64,000 nt of DNA. Origin: Dickeya lacustris (GTDB lineage Bacteria; Pseudomonadota; Gammaproteobacteria; Enterobacterales; Enterobacteriaceae). The DNA lies in assembly GCF_029635795.1 (NCBI RefSeq), contig NZ_CP114280.1, forward strand, positions 2,790,001 through 2,854,000. Reading direction: 5' to 3'. Below are positions 55,908-64,000 of the stretch, piece by piece. Both the position numbers and the translations under genes were made by a program. The notes below the pieces were generated by a model. That model was given only the letters and a program-made list of their open reading frames with translations. It ran no database searches and was not told where the DNA came from. The first letter of the stretch is position 1. Every line of letters starts with the position of its first letter.

Positions 55908-56657
55908 TTAGCGGTTGTGTTGTAAGGCGCGCATCAGCGCATCGTTATCGGCGTTATCGGCGACACAGATATCACGCAAGCCAAGTTCTCTGGCTTGGCT
56001 TGCCAGGCGTTCGCTGACCACAACGAGATGGCAACCTGACAGCCAGGTCTTGCGATAATACTCCGGTACCAGCGTATAGAGTTGTTGCAGCATTTCTCCG
56101 CTGGTGACAACCAGCGTATCAACCCCAAGCTGTTGCCAGCGCAGGCATTGCTGCGCGCCATCATAAACGACGGGCATTCGCTGGTAACATTCGCAATAGC
56201 GTACCATCGCGCCGCGCTGGTGCAGCGTTTCACCCAATAACTCACGCCCACCGTTACCCCTTAATAGTAGCGCCTGTTGCCCTTTAACCTGCTGTAGCGC
56301 GGGTAACTGCAACAGCGTTTCACTGGTTGAACGCTCTGGCGGATAGTGTACCGGCATGCCGCTGACGGTATGCAATGCCAGCCCGGTTGACCGGCCAACG
56401 GCAAAATAGGTGAGCGATTTAGGCCAACTGATACCCGCGCGGCTGAGTTCAGGGCTGGCAAATTCGACCACCTGCTGGGATAACGCAAACACCAGTGAAC
56501 CTGCTGGCAGTGTTTGTAGCAGGGCAGGGAGCTGTGACAGTTCCCGGCCCGGCGAAAATTCGATTAACGGATGATGATAGGCCGACAAACCAGCCAAACG
56601 CAAACGGGCGACCAGTTGCTCACCTGTCGGAGAGGGGCGAGTCACCAGAATGGTCAT
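55908..56657 (-). CDS. hemD: Uroporphyrinogen-III synthase
   Basis: The 249-aa two-domain protein cyclises hydroxymethylbilane with inversion of ring D. It keeps [50 protein letters not shown] and [11 protein letters not shown], and ends [13 protein letters not shown] as E. coli HemD does. Its ATG overlaps the hemC stop (ATGA). Confidence 0.95.
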   Translation of the reverse strand: MTILVTRPSPTGEQLVARLRLAGLSAYHHPLIEFSPGRELSQLPALLQTLPAGSLVFALSQQVVEFASPELSRAGISWPKSLTYFAVGRSTGLALHTVSGMPVHYPPERSTSETLLQLPALQQVKGQQALLLRGNGGRELLGETLHQRGAMVRYCECYQRMPVVYDGAQQCLRWQQLGVDTLVVTSGEMLQQLYTLVPEYYRKTWLSGCHLVVVSERLASQARELGLRDICVADNADNDALMRALQHNR

Positions 56658-57592
56658 GACAGGGTTCCACCGTAAACCGCTTGTAAAATGTCGCGAGCCC
56701 CACGCTCAAGCAGTTCTTCCGCCAGGCTGATGCCCAACTGCTCGGCGTCTTGACGCAAGCCGTGGCGCTGCGCATACAGAATCTGGCTGCCGTCCGGTGC
56801 GCCAACCAGTGCGCGTAACCATAACTGCTCACCCTGTAATTCGGCGTAGCTGCCAATCGGCACCTGACACCCCCCTTCGAGTCGCGTATTCATCGCACGT
56901 TCGGCCAGAACCCTGATGGCGGTATCCTCATGATTCAGCGGTGCCAGTAGCGCACGGGTGCGCAGATCGTCCAGGCGGCATTCGACGCCGACCGCGCCCT
57001 GGCCGACCGCCGGGAGCGATTGTTCCGGGCTAAGGGCGCTACGGATGCGCTCTTCCAGACCAAGGCGTTTGAGCCCGGCGACAGCAAGAATAATGGCATC
57101 GTATTCACCGTTATCGAGCTTGGATAAACGAGTGCCGACGTTGCCGCGCAGGTCGCGAATGCGCAGATCCGGGCGCGCTGCGCGGAGCTGGCACTGCCGA
57201 CGCAAGCTAGAGGTGCCGACACAGGCGCCCTGCGGCAATGCTTCCAGACTGGCGTAGTGATTTGAGACAAACGCATCACGCGGATCTTCACGTTCACAGA
57301 TGGTCACTAACCCAAGCCCTGTAGGAAACTCCACCGGCACGTCTTTCATCGAATGTACGGCGATATCGGCTCGATTTTCCAATAGCGCCAGCTCGAGTTC
57401 TTTGACGAACAATCCTTTGCCGCCCACTTTTGCCAGGGGCGTGTCGAGCAGTACATCGCCTCGAGTGACCATCGGAACCAGTTCCACCCGCAATCCCGGG
57501 TGGCAGGCTTCCAGCTGTTGTCTGACGAAGTGGGCCTGCCATAACGCCAGCGGGCTTTGTCGGGTGGCAATTCTCAGAGTCGTGTCTACCAT
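56654..57592 (-). CDS. hemC: Hydroxymethylbilane synthase (porphobilinogen deaminase)
   Basis: The 312-aa enzyme joins four porphobilinogen units. The catalytic Asp is in [12 protein letters not shown], the substrate-binding arginines in [10 protein letters not shown] and [24 protein letters not shown], and the dipyrromethane cofactor Cys in [13 protein letters not shown]. It is divergent from cyaA, with 355 bp between, as in E. coli. Confidence 0.96.
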   Translation of the reverse strand: MVDTTLRIATRQSPLALWQAHFVRQQLEACHPGLRVELVPMVTRGDVLLDTPLAKVGGKGLFVKELELALLENRADIAVHSMKDVPVEFPTGLGLVTICEREDPRDAFVSNHYASLEALPQGACVGTSSLRRQCQLRAARPDLRIRDLRGNVGTRLSKLDNGEYDAIILAVAGLKRLGLEERIRSALSPEQSLPAVGQGAVGVECRLDDLRTRALLAPLNHEDTAIRVLAERAMNTRLEGGCQVPIGSYAELQGEQLWLRALVGAPDGSQILYAQRHGLRQDAEQLGISLAEELLERGARDILQAVYGGTLS

Positions 57593-57826
57593 GCTGATAC
57601 CGTTTTGATCCTTTTTTTCATCGTATCATGTCTTTTTATCGTAACATCGAAGCCCCGGCCATTGAAGGCAAGCCGGTAGAATCGCCTTGATGTCGGAAGG
57701 GATAATGTCCAGGATAAATCTTTGCTGAGGGATAGTCGCAGGGGGCAAAAACGGCGATAATCTATACAGCGTTGTAGCATCATTAATCACCTCTAACTTT
57801 CTTTAGTTTCTTTACGCTCTTTCAGC
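57593..57826. other. Divergent hemC-cyaA control region, hemC side
   Basis: About 230 bp that should hold the hemC promoter and a distal cyaA promoter. A 65-codon minus-strand ORF (57586-57783) has no support. No gene is called. Confidence 0.5.
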
Positions 57827-57849
57827 AAGGTGTTAAATTGATCACGTTT
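57827..57849 (+). promoter_or_regulatory. CRP site of the cyaA promoter
   Basis: GGTGTTAAATTGATCACGTT is practically the same as the CRP site over the E. coli cyaA P2 promoter as I recall it, with half sites TGTTA and TCACG six bases apart. cAMP-CRP represses cyaA there. It lies about 100 bp upstream of the TTG start. Confidence 0.8.
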
Positions 57850-57947
57850 CCAGCAATCATCTGCCCATCATTCTTCCAATATCTACTCAGGGCGGGTTCG
57901 GAAATAATGGCTCTTTTATCGGCACTGGGATAAGCAGGCGAAACGTC

Positions 57948-60504
57948 TTGTACTTCTACATCGAGACCCTGAAGCAAAGACTGGATGCGATCAACCAACT
58001 GCGTGTGGATCGTGCTCTGGAAGCAATGAAACCGGCTTTTCAGCAGGTATACAGTCTTTTGCCAGTATTACTACATCACCACCACCCTCTCATGCCCGGT
58101 TATTTGGAAGGCAAAGTGCCGCACGGTATTTGTCTTTTCTCACCGGACGAAAGACAGCAGCATTATCTTGATAGCGTCGAGCTGCGCTGGGGCGAACTTA
58201 CCACGCCTGACCGTAAAGGCCAGTTACCGATAACCGGCGTCTATTCGATGGGCAGCACCTCGTCTATCGGGCAGAGTTGCAGTTCTGATCTGGATATCTG
58301 GGTGTGTCATCAGTCCTGGCTGGATGGTGAAGAGCGCCAGCGTTTACAGCAGAAATGTTCGTTGCTGGAAAAATGGGCCGCCGGGCACGGCGCTGGACGT
58401 CAGTTTTTTCCTGATGGACGAAAACCGTTTCCGCCACAACGAGAGCGGTAGTCTGGGTGGTGAAGATTGCGGCTCTACGCAACACATTCTGCTACTGGAT
58501 GAGTTTTACCGTACTGCCGTGCGCATGGCGGGTAAACGCATTCTGTGGAACATGGTGCCGGAAGAAGAAGAAGCGCATTACGATGAGTTCGTCTTGTCGC
58601 TCTACGCCCGTGGCGCAATCGCACCTAACGAGTGGCTTGATTTAGGCGGGCTTGGCGCGCTTTCTGCAGAAGAGTATTTCGGTGCCAGTCTGTGGCAGCT
58701 CTATAAGAGTATTGACTCCCCCTATAAAGCCGTGTTGAAAACGCTGCTGCTGGAGGCGTACTCATGGGAATACCCGAATACCCGCTTGCTCTCCAGCGAG
58801 ATTAAATCCCGTTTACATAATGGCGAGATAGTCTCATTCGGTCTTGATCCTTACTGCATGATGCTAGAGCGCGTCACCCATTATCTTACTGAGATTGATG
58901 ATCAAACCCGGCTTGATCTGGTGCGTCGTTGCTTTTATCTCAAGGTTTGCGAAAAACTGTCTCGCGAACGCGCCTGCACCCAATGGCGTCGGCAGATTCT
59001 GACGCAACTGGTGCAAGAGTGGGGATGGAGCAGAGAACGTCTGGTGATGCTGGATAATCGCGCTAACTGGAAAATCGGTCAGGTGCGTGAGGCGCACAAC
59101 GAATTGCTGGATGCGATGATGCAAAGCTACCGCAACCTGATTCGTTTTGCGCGCCGTAATAATTTGAGCGCCAGCGCCAGCCCGCAGGATATTGGCGTGC
59201 TGACCCGTAAATTGTATGCGGCGTTCGAAGCGCTGCCGGGTAAGGTCACGCTGGTTAATCCACAGATCTCGCCTGATTTGTCCGAGCCGAATCTGACCTT
59301 TATCTACGTGCCTGCCGGGAGAGCGAATCGCTCAGGTTGGTATTTATACAATCAGGCACCGTCAATGGATGCCATTATCAGCCACCAGCCGCTGGAATAT
59401 AACCGTTACCTCAACAAACTGGTGGCCTGGGCATATTTCAATGGGCTGCTGACACCGTCAACCCGGTTGCACATTAAAGGGCACGGGCTGTGTGATATCG
59501 CCAAACTCCAGGAACTGGTGTCAGACGTTTCCAGCCATTTCCCGCTGCGCGTTGCGGCACCGACGCCTAAAGCGCTGTATAGCCCGTGTGAAATTCGCCA
59601 TTTGGCGATTATCGTCAATCTGGAGCATGACCCGACGGCCATGTTCCGCAATCAGGTGGTACATTTTGATTTCCGCCAGTTGGATGTATTTAGCTTCGGC
59701 CAGCAGCAGCAATGCCTGATTGGTAGTATTGATTTACTGTATCGCAATTCGTGGAATGAGGTGCGTACCCTGCATTTCAGCGGCGAACAGGCGATGCTGG
59801 AAGCATTGAAGACGATTCTTGGCAAAATGCATCAGGATGCGGCGTTGCCTGAATCGCTGGAAGTGCTCTGCTACAGCCAGCATTTACGCGGCCTTATTCG
59901 CACCCGTGTGCAGCAATTGGTGTCGGAATGTATTGAGCTGCGTTTATCCAGTACGCGTCAGGAGCCGGGGCGTTTTAAAGCGGTGAAAGTGGCTGGTGAA
60001 ACCTGGGGCCTGTTTTTTGAGCGCCTTAGCGTGTCCGCGCAAAAACTGGAAAATGCGGTAGAGTTCTACGGGGCGATTTCGAATAACAAACTTCAGGGCT
60101 TGCCGGTTCAGGTAGAAACCAATCACATTCATTTGCCGCCGGTGGTGGATGGGGTCGCGAGCGAAGGGATTATTCAATTCTTCTTTGAAGATCAGCCGGA
60201 CAATAAAGGGTTCAATATCTATATTCTGGACGAATCCAACCGTGTTGAGGTGTATCACCACTGTGAAGGCAGCAAAGAGGATCTGGTGCGCGATGTCAGC
60301 CGTTTCTACTCCTCTTCGCACGATCGTTTCACCTACGGTTCCAGCTTCATTAACTTTAACCTGCCGCAGTTTTATCAGATAGTTCAACTGGATGGCCGCA
60401 CCCAGGTGATTCCATTTCGCAGTAGCGCGTTATCGCATTTGTGTGTGACGCCGTCATCGGAAGAGAAAAACCGGGTACTCAATCAGCGCCTTCAAATTCA
60501 GTAA
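57948..60504 (+). pseudogene. cyaA: Adenylate cyclase class I, frameshifted in this sequence
   Basis: Frame one starts with TTG at 57948 (as in E. coli cyaA) and runs through [36 protein letters not shown] and CSLLEKWAA, then leaves homology and stops at 58451. Homology resumes one base out of frame at [18 protein letters not shown] and continues to the normal end at 60504. Removing one G from GGG at 58383-58385 would restore an 851-aa protein (848 in E. coli). The break lies in the catalytic N-terminal domain. It is either a real loss of function or a one-base sequence error; all other parts look well conserved. Confidence 0.9.
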
Positions 60505-60575
60505 GTCTGTCACCGCCAACCGCCGGGGAACCCGGCAGCTGGCGGCGTCTGAGCGCGGTGCTGTTGCCGGTCACG

Positions 60576-60899
60576 TCACTCGTCAAACTGTACTGATTCG
60601 CCGCTTTGTTCCGTGCAGGCTTGCGCCAGTAATGCCATAAAATCCTGGCCGCTGCGGTCACATAGCCAGCGACCTTGCTGATAGCCGAAATGGTAGCCGC
60701 CGCTCTTGGTGGCCAGCCACACCTGATGCATGGGTTCCTGACGGTTAATGACGATTTTACTACCGTTTTCAAAGCCGAGAGTCATCACGCCGCCATTGGT
60801 TTCATAATCGATATCCGCATCGCCCTCAAAGTTATCCAGCGTTTCTTCTATCTTGAGCATCAGCGCGTCGGCCAATTGGTGAAACTCGCTATCGTTCAT
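60576..60899 (-). CDS. cyaY: Frataxin-like iron-binding protein CyaY
   Basis: The 107-aa frataxin-fold protein has the acidic N-terminal helix ([29 protein letters not shown]) and [13 protein letters not shown], matching E. coli CyaY (106 aa). It binds iron and modulates Fe-S cluster assembly on IscU/IscS. It converges on cyaA and is divergent from lptM. Confidence 0.96.
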   Translation of the reverse strand: MNDSEFHQLADALMLKIEETLDNFEGDADIDYETNGGVMTLGFENGSKIVINRQEPMHQVWLATKSGGYHFGYQQGRWLCDRSGQDFMALLAQACTEQSGESVQFDE

Positions 60900-60976
60900 A
60901 TTCGATTCCTATTGATTTTCAAGATCCACCTGCGATTATAGAGAGCATAGCTATCTGAATAACAGGTTTTAACGAC

Positions 60977-61138
60977 ATGAAAACAATTTTTCGTCAGGGC
61001 GCGCTGGCTATGCTGGTGTTGTCGCTGGCTGGCTGTGGTTTGAAAGGCCCGCTGTATATGCCACCGGAGCAACCTGCGCCGGTGAAGAAAACCCAGACAC
61101 AACAAACTCAGGCTCCGCAAACTGCGCCTGTCCGGTAA
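60977..61138 (+). CDS. lptM: LptM (YifL) small outer-membrane lipoprotein
   Basis: The 53-aa protein has a signal peptide with lipobox LAGC (Cys20) followed by GLKGPLYMPPEQ, the signature of YifL/LptM. In E. coli it binds the LptD translocon and helps its oxidative maturation. The Pro/Gln/Thr-rich tail is shorter than in E. coli (67 aa). It lies between cyaY and dapF as in E. coli. Confidence 0.93.
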   Translation: MKTIFRQGALAMLVLSLAGCGLKGPLYMPPEQPAPVKKTQTQQTQAPQTAPVR

Positions 61139-61226
61139 TTATCGGCTAGCAGGCAAGGTGATAAATAAATAGCGCGGGCAGCGGCAGGACGCCGCGCATG
61201 CCCGCTTAACGCAGCGGGGTCAGAAA

Positions 61227-62051
61227 ATGCAGTTCACCAAAATGCACGGCCTTGGCAACGACTTTATGGTTGTTGATGCCGTCACTCAGAACATCTACTT
61301 TTCGCCGGACTTGATCCGCCGTTTGTCCGACAGGCACTGTGGGGTGGGGTTTGATCAGTTATTGATAGTCGAACCGCCTTACGATCCAGAACTCGATTTT
61401 CACTACCGTATTTTCAATGCTGATGGTAGCGAGGTGGCGCAGTGTGGCAACGGCGCCCGGTGTTTTGCCCGATTTGTGCGTCTTAAAGGGCTGACCAATA
61501 AACGCGAGATTCAGGTCAGTACCCACAATGGCCGTATGGTGTTGTCGGTGACGGATGACGAATTGGTGCGGGTCAATATGGGTGAGCCCAATTTTGAGCC
61601 GCAGCAGGTGCCGTTTCGCGCCGCCAAAGCCGAGAAAACCTATATTTTCCGTGCCGGCGACCACACGGTGTTATGTGGCGTCGTCTCCATGGGCAACCCC
61701 CATTGTGTGATTCAGGTCGATTCGACAGACACCGCGCCGGTTGAGACGTTAGGGCCATTGCTGGAAAGCCATGAACGTTTTCCCGAACGGGCCAACATTG
61801 GGTTTATGCAGGTGGTCAACCCGAATCTTATTCAATTGCGGGTATTTGAACGTGGTGCCGGTGAAACGCAGGCCTGCGGTAGCGGCGCATGTGCGGCAGT
61901 TGCCGTCGGTATTCAGCAAGGGCTGCTGGCCGCCGATGTGAAAGTCAAACTACCGGGCGGTGTGCTGGAGATCCATTGGGACGGCCCTGGCCATCCGCTC
62001 TTTATGACCGGCCCGGCAACGCATGTCTATGACGGATTTATTCACCTATGA
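61227..62051 (+). CDS. dapF: Diaminopimelate epimerase
   Basis: The 274-aa enzyme interconverts LL- and meso-diaminopimelate for lysine and peptidoglycan. Its two catalytic cysteines are in [13 protein letters not shown] and [16 protein letters not shown], and the start [19 protein letters not shown] is diagnostic. Length matches E. coli. The stop overlaps the start of the DUF484 gene (ATGA). Confidence 0.97.
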   Translation: MQFTKMHGLGNDFMVVDAVTQNIYFSPDLIRRLSDRHCGVGFDQLLIVEPPYDPELDFHYRIFNADGSEVAQCGNGARCFARFVRLKGLTNKREIQVSTHNGRMVLSVTDDELVRVNMGEPNFEPQQVPFRAAKAEKTYIFRAGDHTVLCGVVSMGNPHCVIQVDSTDTAPVETLGPLLESHERFPERANIGFMQVVNPNLIQLRVFERGAGETQACGSGACAAVAVGIQQGLLAADVKVKLPGGVLEIHWDGPGHPLFMTGPATHVYDGFIHL

Positions 62052-62749
62052 AGAGTCTGGAAGAGCAGGTTGAACGTCACGAACTGACTGACGAGCAGGT
62101 GTTAGCGTATTTACATCGGCACCCTGACTTTTTCATTCATCACGCCCGTCAGGTTGACGTATTGCAGGTTCCGCATCCGGTGCGCGGGGCGGTGTCGCTG
62201 GTGGAGTGGAAGCTGTCCCGCCAGCGCCAGCGCATTGCCTATCTTGAAGAAGAGATTCGCCTGTTGACGGAGCAGGCGATGCGTAATGAGACACTGTTCA
62301 ATCAGTTATTGCAGCTCCAGCTGACGCTCTCAAACGCTGCATCATTGCAGGACTTGCTTGACCAGTTAAACCGCTGGGCTCGTCAGCTTGGGCTGGTGGG
62401 TGCCTCTATTCGCCTGTTTGCCGATCGCTGGCGCATTGGCGCGCCGTCAGACTTTACCCATCTGGCGTTGAACCGCACGTTGTTTGAGCCGCTACGTATC
62501 CACCGCCTGGGCAATCGCGCCCACTATCTGGGTACGCTCAATGGCCCGGAGTTATTGTTCCTCATGCCGCAGGCGCGTCATGTCGGGTCAGTCGCGCTGT
62601 CGCTGCTCGGTAAACAAGGCGATTTGGGCGTGTTGATTTTTAGCAGTCGCGATAGCCATCATTATCAGGAAGGGATGGGCACGGATTTGCTCGCGCATCT
62701 GGCCGCGTTATTGCCACTGCTGCTGGAACGGTGGCTGGAGCGCCTATGA
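62048..62749 (+). CDS. yigA: DUF484 family protein YigA
   Basis: The 233-aa protein has [26 protein letters not shown], a helical coiled-coil stretch after [11 protein letters not shown], and a GAF-like C-terminal domain (about 100-225). It resembles E. coli YigA throughout. Its function is unknown. It overlaps dapF and xerC by four bases on each side, so the three are probably translated in a coupled way. Confidence 0.93.
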   Translation: MKSLEEQVERHELTDEQVLAYLHRHPDFFIHHARQVDVLQVPHPVRGAVSLVEWKLSRQRQRIAYLEEEIRLLTEQAMRNETLFNQLLQLQLTLSNAASLQDLLDQLNRWARQLGLVGASIRLFADRWRIGAPSDFTHLALNRTLFEPLRIHRLGNRAHYLGTLNGPELLFLMPQARHVGSVALSLLGKQGDLGVLIFSSRDSHHYQEGMGTDLLAHLAALLPLLLERWLERL

Positions 62750-63654
62750 ATTGTGACGACGCCCTGATAACGCCGGTCGAGGCCTTTCTGCGCTATCTGC
62801 GGGTTGAGCGGCAACTGAGCCCACTGACCCAACGTAGCTACGCTCACCAGTTGCACACCCTCATCACGATGCTGACTGCTTCTGGTGTCGCGGACTGGAC
62901 GGCGTTGGATGCCGCCGGGGTGCGCTCGCTGGTGGCGCGTAGTAAGCGCGACGGGCTAAATGCCGCCAGCCTTGCCCAGCGGCTGTCAGCGTTGCGCAGC
63001 TTCCTTGACTGGCTGGTGGGGCGTGGCGAGCTTCCGGCGAATCCGGCAAGAGGGGTGCCTGCTCCCAAAGCAGGTCGCCACTTGCCTAAAAACATGGATG
63101 TGGATGAAATGAGCCGCCTGCTGGAGATAGAAAATCACGACCCGCTGGCGGTGCGCGATCGCGCCATGCTGGAGGTGATGTATGGCGCGGGCCTGCGTTT
63201 AGCGGAATTGGTTGGGCTTGATTGCGGCCACGTTAATCTCGACAGCGGCGAAGTCTGGGTGATGGGTAAAGGCAGCAAAGAGCGCCGTTTGCCGATAGGG
63301 AAGACAGCCGTGGCCTGGTTACGCCAGTGGCTGGCTATCCGTGATATCTATGCGCCGGATGACGATGCGGTGTTTGTTTCAAGCCTTGGCCGACGGATTT
63401 CGATGCGCAATGTGCAAAAACGTTTTGCCGAATGGGGCGTGAAGCAGGGGCTGAACAGCCATGTGCACCCGCATAAATTACGCCACTCGTTCGCCACCCA
63501 TCTGCTGGAGTCCAGCGGCGATTTGCGCGCTGTACAGGAGTTGTTAGGCCATGCGAATCTGACGACCACCCAGATTTATACCCATCTGGATTTTCAACAT
63601 CTGGCATCGGTGTACGATGCAGCCCACCCCCGCGCCAAACGAGGTAAACCCTGA
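62746..63654 (+). CDS. xerC: Tyrosine recombinase XerC
   Basis: The 302-aa protein has the core-binding domain (about 12-95) and the catalytic domain with [10 protein letters not shown] (first Arg), [46 protein letters not shown] (Tyr nucleophile in IYTH). It acts with XerD at dif to resolve chromosome dimers. The start at 62746 overlaps the yigA stop (ATGA); five upstream codons in the frame are ignored. Confidence 0.97.
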   Translation: MNCDDALITPVEAFLRYLRVERQLSPLTQRSYAHQLHTLITMLTASGVADWTALDAAGVRSLVARSKRDGLNAASLAQRLSALRSFLDWLVGRGELPANPARGVPAPKAGRHLPKNMDVDEMSRLLEIENHDPLAVRDRAMLEVMYGAGLRLAELVGLDCGHVNLDSGEVWVMGKGSKERRLPIGKTAVAWLRQWLAIRDIYAPDDDAVFVSSLGRRISMRNVQKRFAEWGVKQGLNSHVHPHKLRHSFATHLLESSGDLRAVQELLGHANLTTTQIYTHLDFQHLASVYDAAHPRAKRGKP

Positions 63655-64000
63655 TGTATTTTTATCGCCCGCTTGGCCAAATTGAGGCCATCACCTTCGA
63701 TTTGGACGACACCTTGTATGATAACGCAGAGGTGATTCGGCGCACCGAGGTGGAATCGTTGCAGTTTTTGCAGCGTTATCACCCCGGTTTGCAGGCGTTG
63801 ACCAGCGAAAAGTTACGTCAGCTACGCCAGCAGTTATTGGCGCAAGACCCAGAGATTTATCACGATGTGACACGCTGGCGTTGGCAGAGCGTGCAACTGG
63901 CGATGCGTGAAGCGGGCCTGTCGGAGCAGGAGGCGAAAGAGGGCGCGGATGCGGCGATGGCGGAGTTCGCCCGTTGGCGCAGCCGCATTGCGGTGCCGGA
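63654..64000 (+). CDS. yigB: HAD-family FMN phosphatase YigB, 3' end outside the window
   Basis: The first 115 residues are present. It begins [28 protein letters not shown] with the HAD motif I DLDDTLYD, and has [18 protein letters not shown] as in E. coli YigB, reported to hydrolyse FMN to riboflavin. It overlaps the xerC stop by one base (TGATG). The reading frame is open to the window edge. Confidence 0.93.
   Translation, partial: MYFYRPLGQIEAITFDLDDTLYDNAEVIRRTEVESLQFLQRYHPGLQALTSEKLRQLRQQLLAQDPEIYHDVTRWRWQSVQLAMREAGLSEQEAKEGADAAMAEFARWRSRIAVP

Noticed and set aside
57948..60504. Programmed frameshift in cyaA
   Set aside because: No convincing slippery sequence or downstream structure, and cyaA is not known to be recoded; mutation or sequence error is simpler.

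Overview
This window looks like a chromosomal segment of a soft-rot enterobacterium, most probably Dickeya (Pectobacteriaceae). The core gene order follows the Escherichia coli rrnC-hdfR-maoP-comM-ilv-rep-rho-wec-hem-cya-dapF-xerC order almost gene for gene. Laid over it are Dickeya-like additions: a secreted exo-polygalacturonase with a KdgR-type box, and an S-(2-succino)cysteine-type salvage operon. Genus is inferred from content only; no database search was possible.

Layout. 1-450: end of an rRNA operon (5S, tRNA-Asp, tRNA-Trp, terminator). 561-3439: hdfR, maoP, comM. 3746-10402: the attenuated ilvL-ilvGMEDA operon with an intact ilvG. 10421-14255: a small accessory stretch holding a DUF2461 gene, a decayed LprI-like pseudogene, a tandem repeat, an AraC regulator convergent with a LysE exporter, a frameshifted small ORF and an intact LprI-like gene. 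14258-16782: ilvY and ilvC. 16845-24279: an EamA transporter, an ERIC element and the divergent putP/putA pair, which sit between ilvC and ppiC. 24333-33897: ppiC, rep, exo-polygalacturonase, gppA, rhlB, trxA, rho. 34163-44257: the enterobacterial common antigen (ECA) operon wecA-B-C-D-E-wzxE-wecF-wzyE-wecG, without wzzE, rffG or rffH. 44588-46636: yifK and a four-tRNA cluster. 46730-52733: a SnoaL-like gene and a six-gene lyase/acetyltransferase/ABC transporter/deacetylase operon. 52763-53273: the glmZ small RNA with a sigma54-type promoter and two GlrR-type sites. 53364-57592: hemCDXY, with hemD and hemX separated by a 214-bp gap. 57827-64000: cyaA (frameshifted here), cyaY, lptM, dapF, yigA, xerC and the start of yigB.

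How the genes work together. ilvGMEDA plus ilvYC supply branched-chain amino acids under leader attenuation and IlvY control. putP/putA import and oxidise proline with PutA autoregulation. The wec genes build the ECA trisaccharide and flip and polymerise it, but rely on dTDP-glucose enzymes and any chain-length regulator encoded elsewhere. The lyase operon at 47290-52733 matches the known pathway that imports S-(2-succino)cysteine, N-acetylates it, cleaves it to fumarate and N-acetylcysteine, and deacetylates that to cysteine.

Most notable observations: the single-base frameshift in cyaA; the LprI-like gene relic whose decayed C-terminus is still readable; the loss of three ECA genes with a coupled 40-codon ORF in the wzzE slot; three unrelated 15-16 bp tandem arrays at gene boundaries; and the sigma54/GlrR/IHF architecture of glmZ. 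I did not find a system that I can defend as wholly undescribed.
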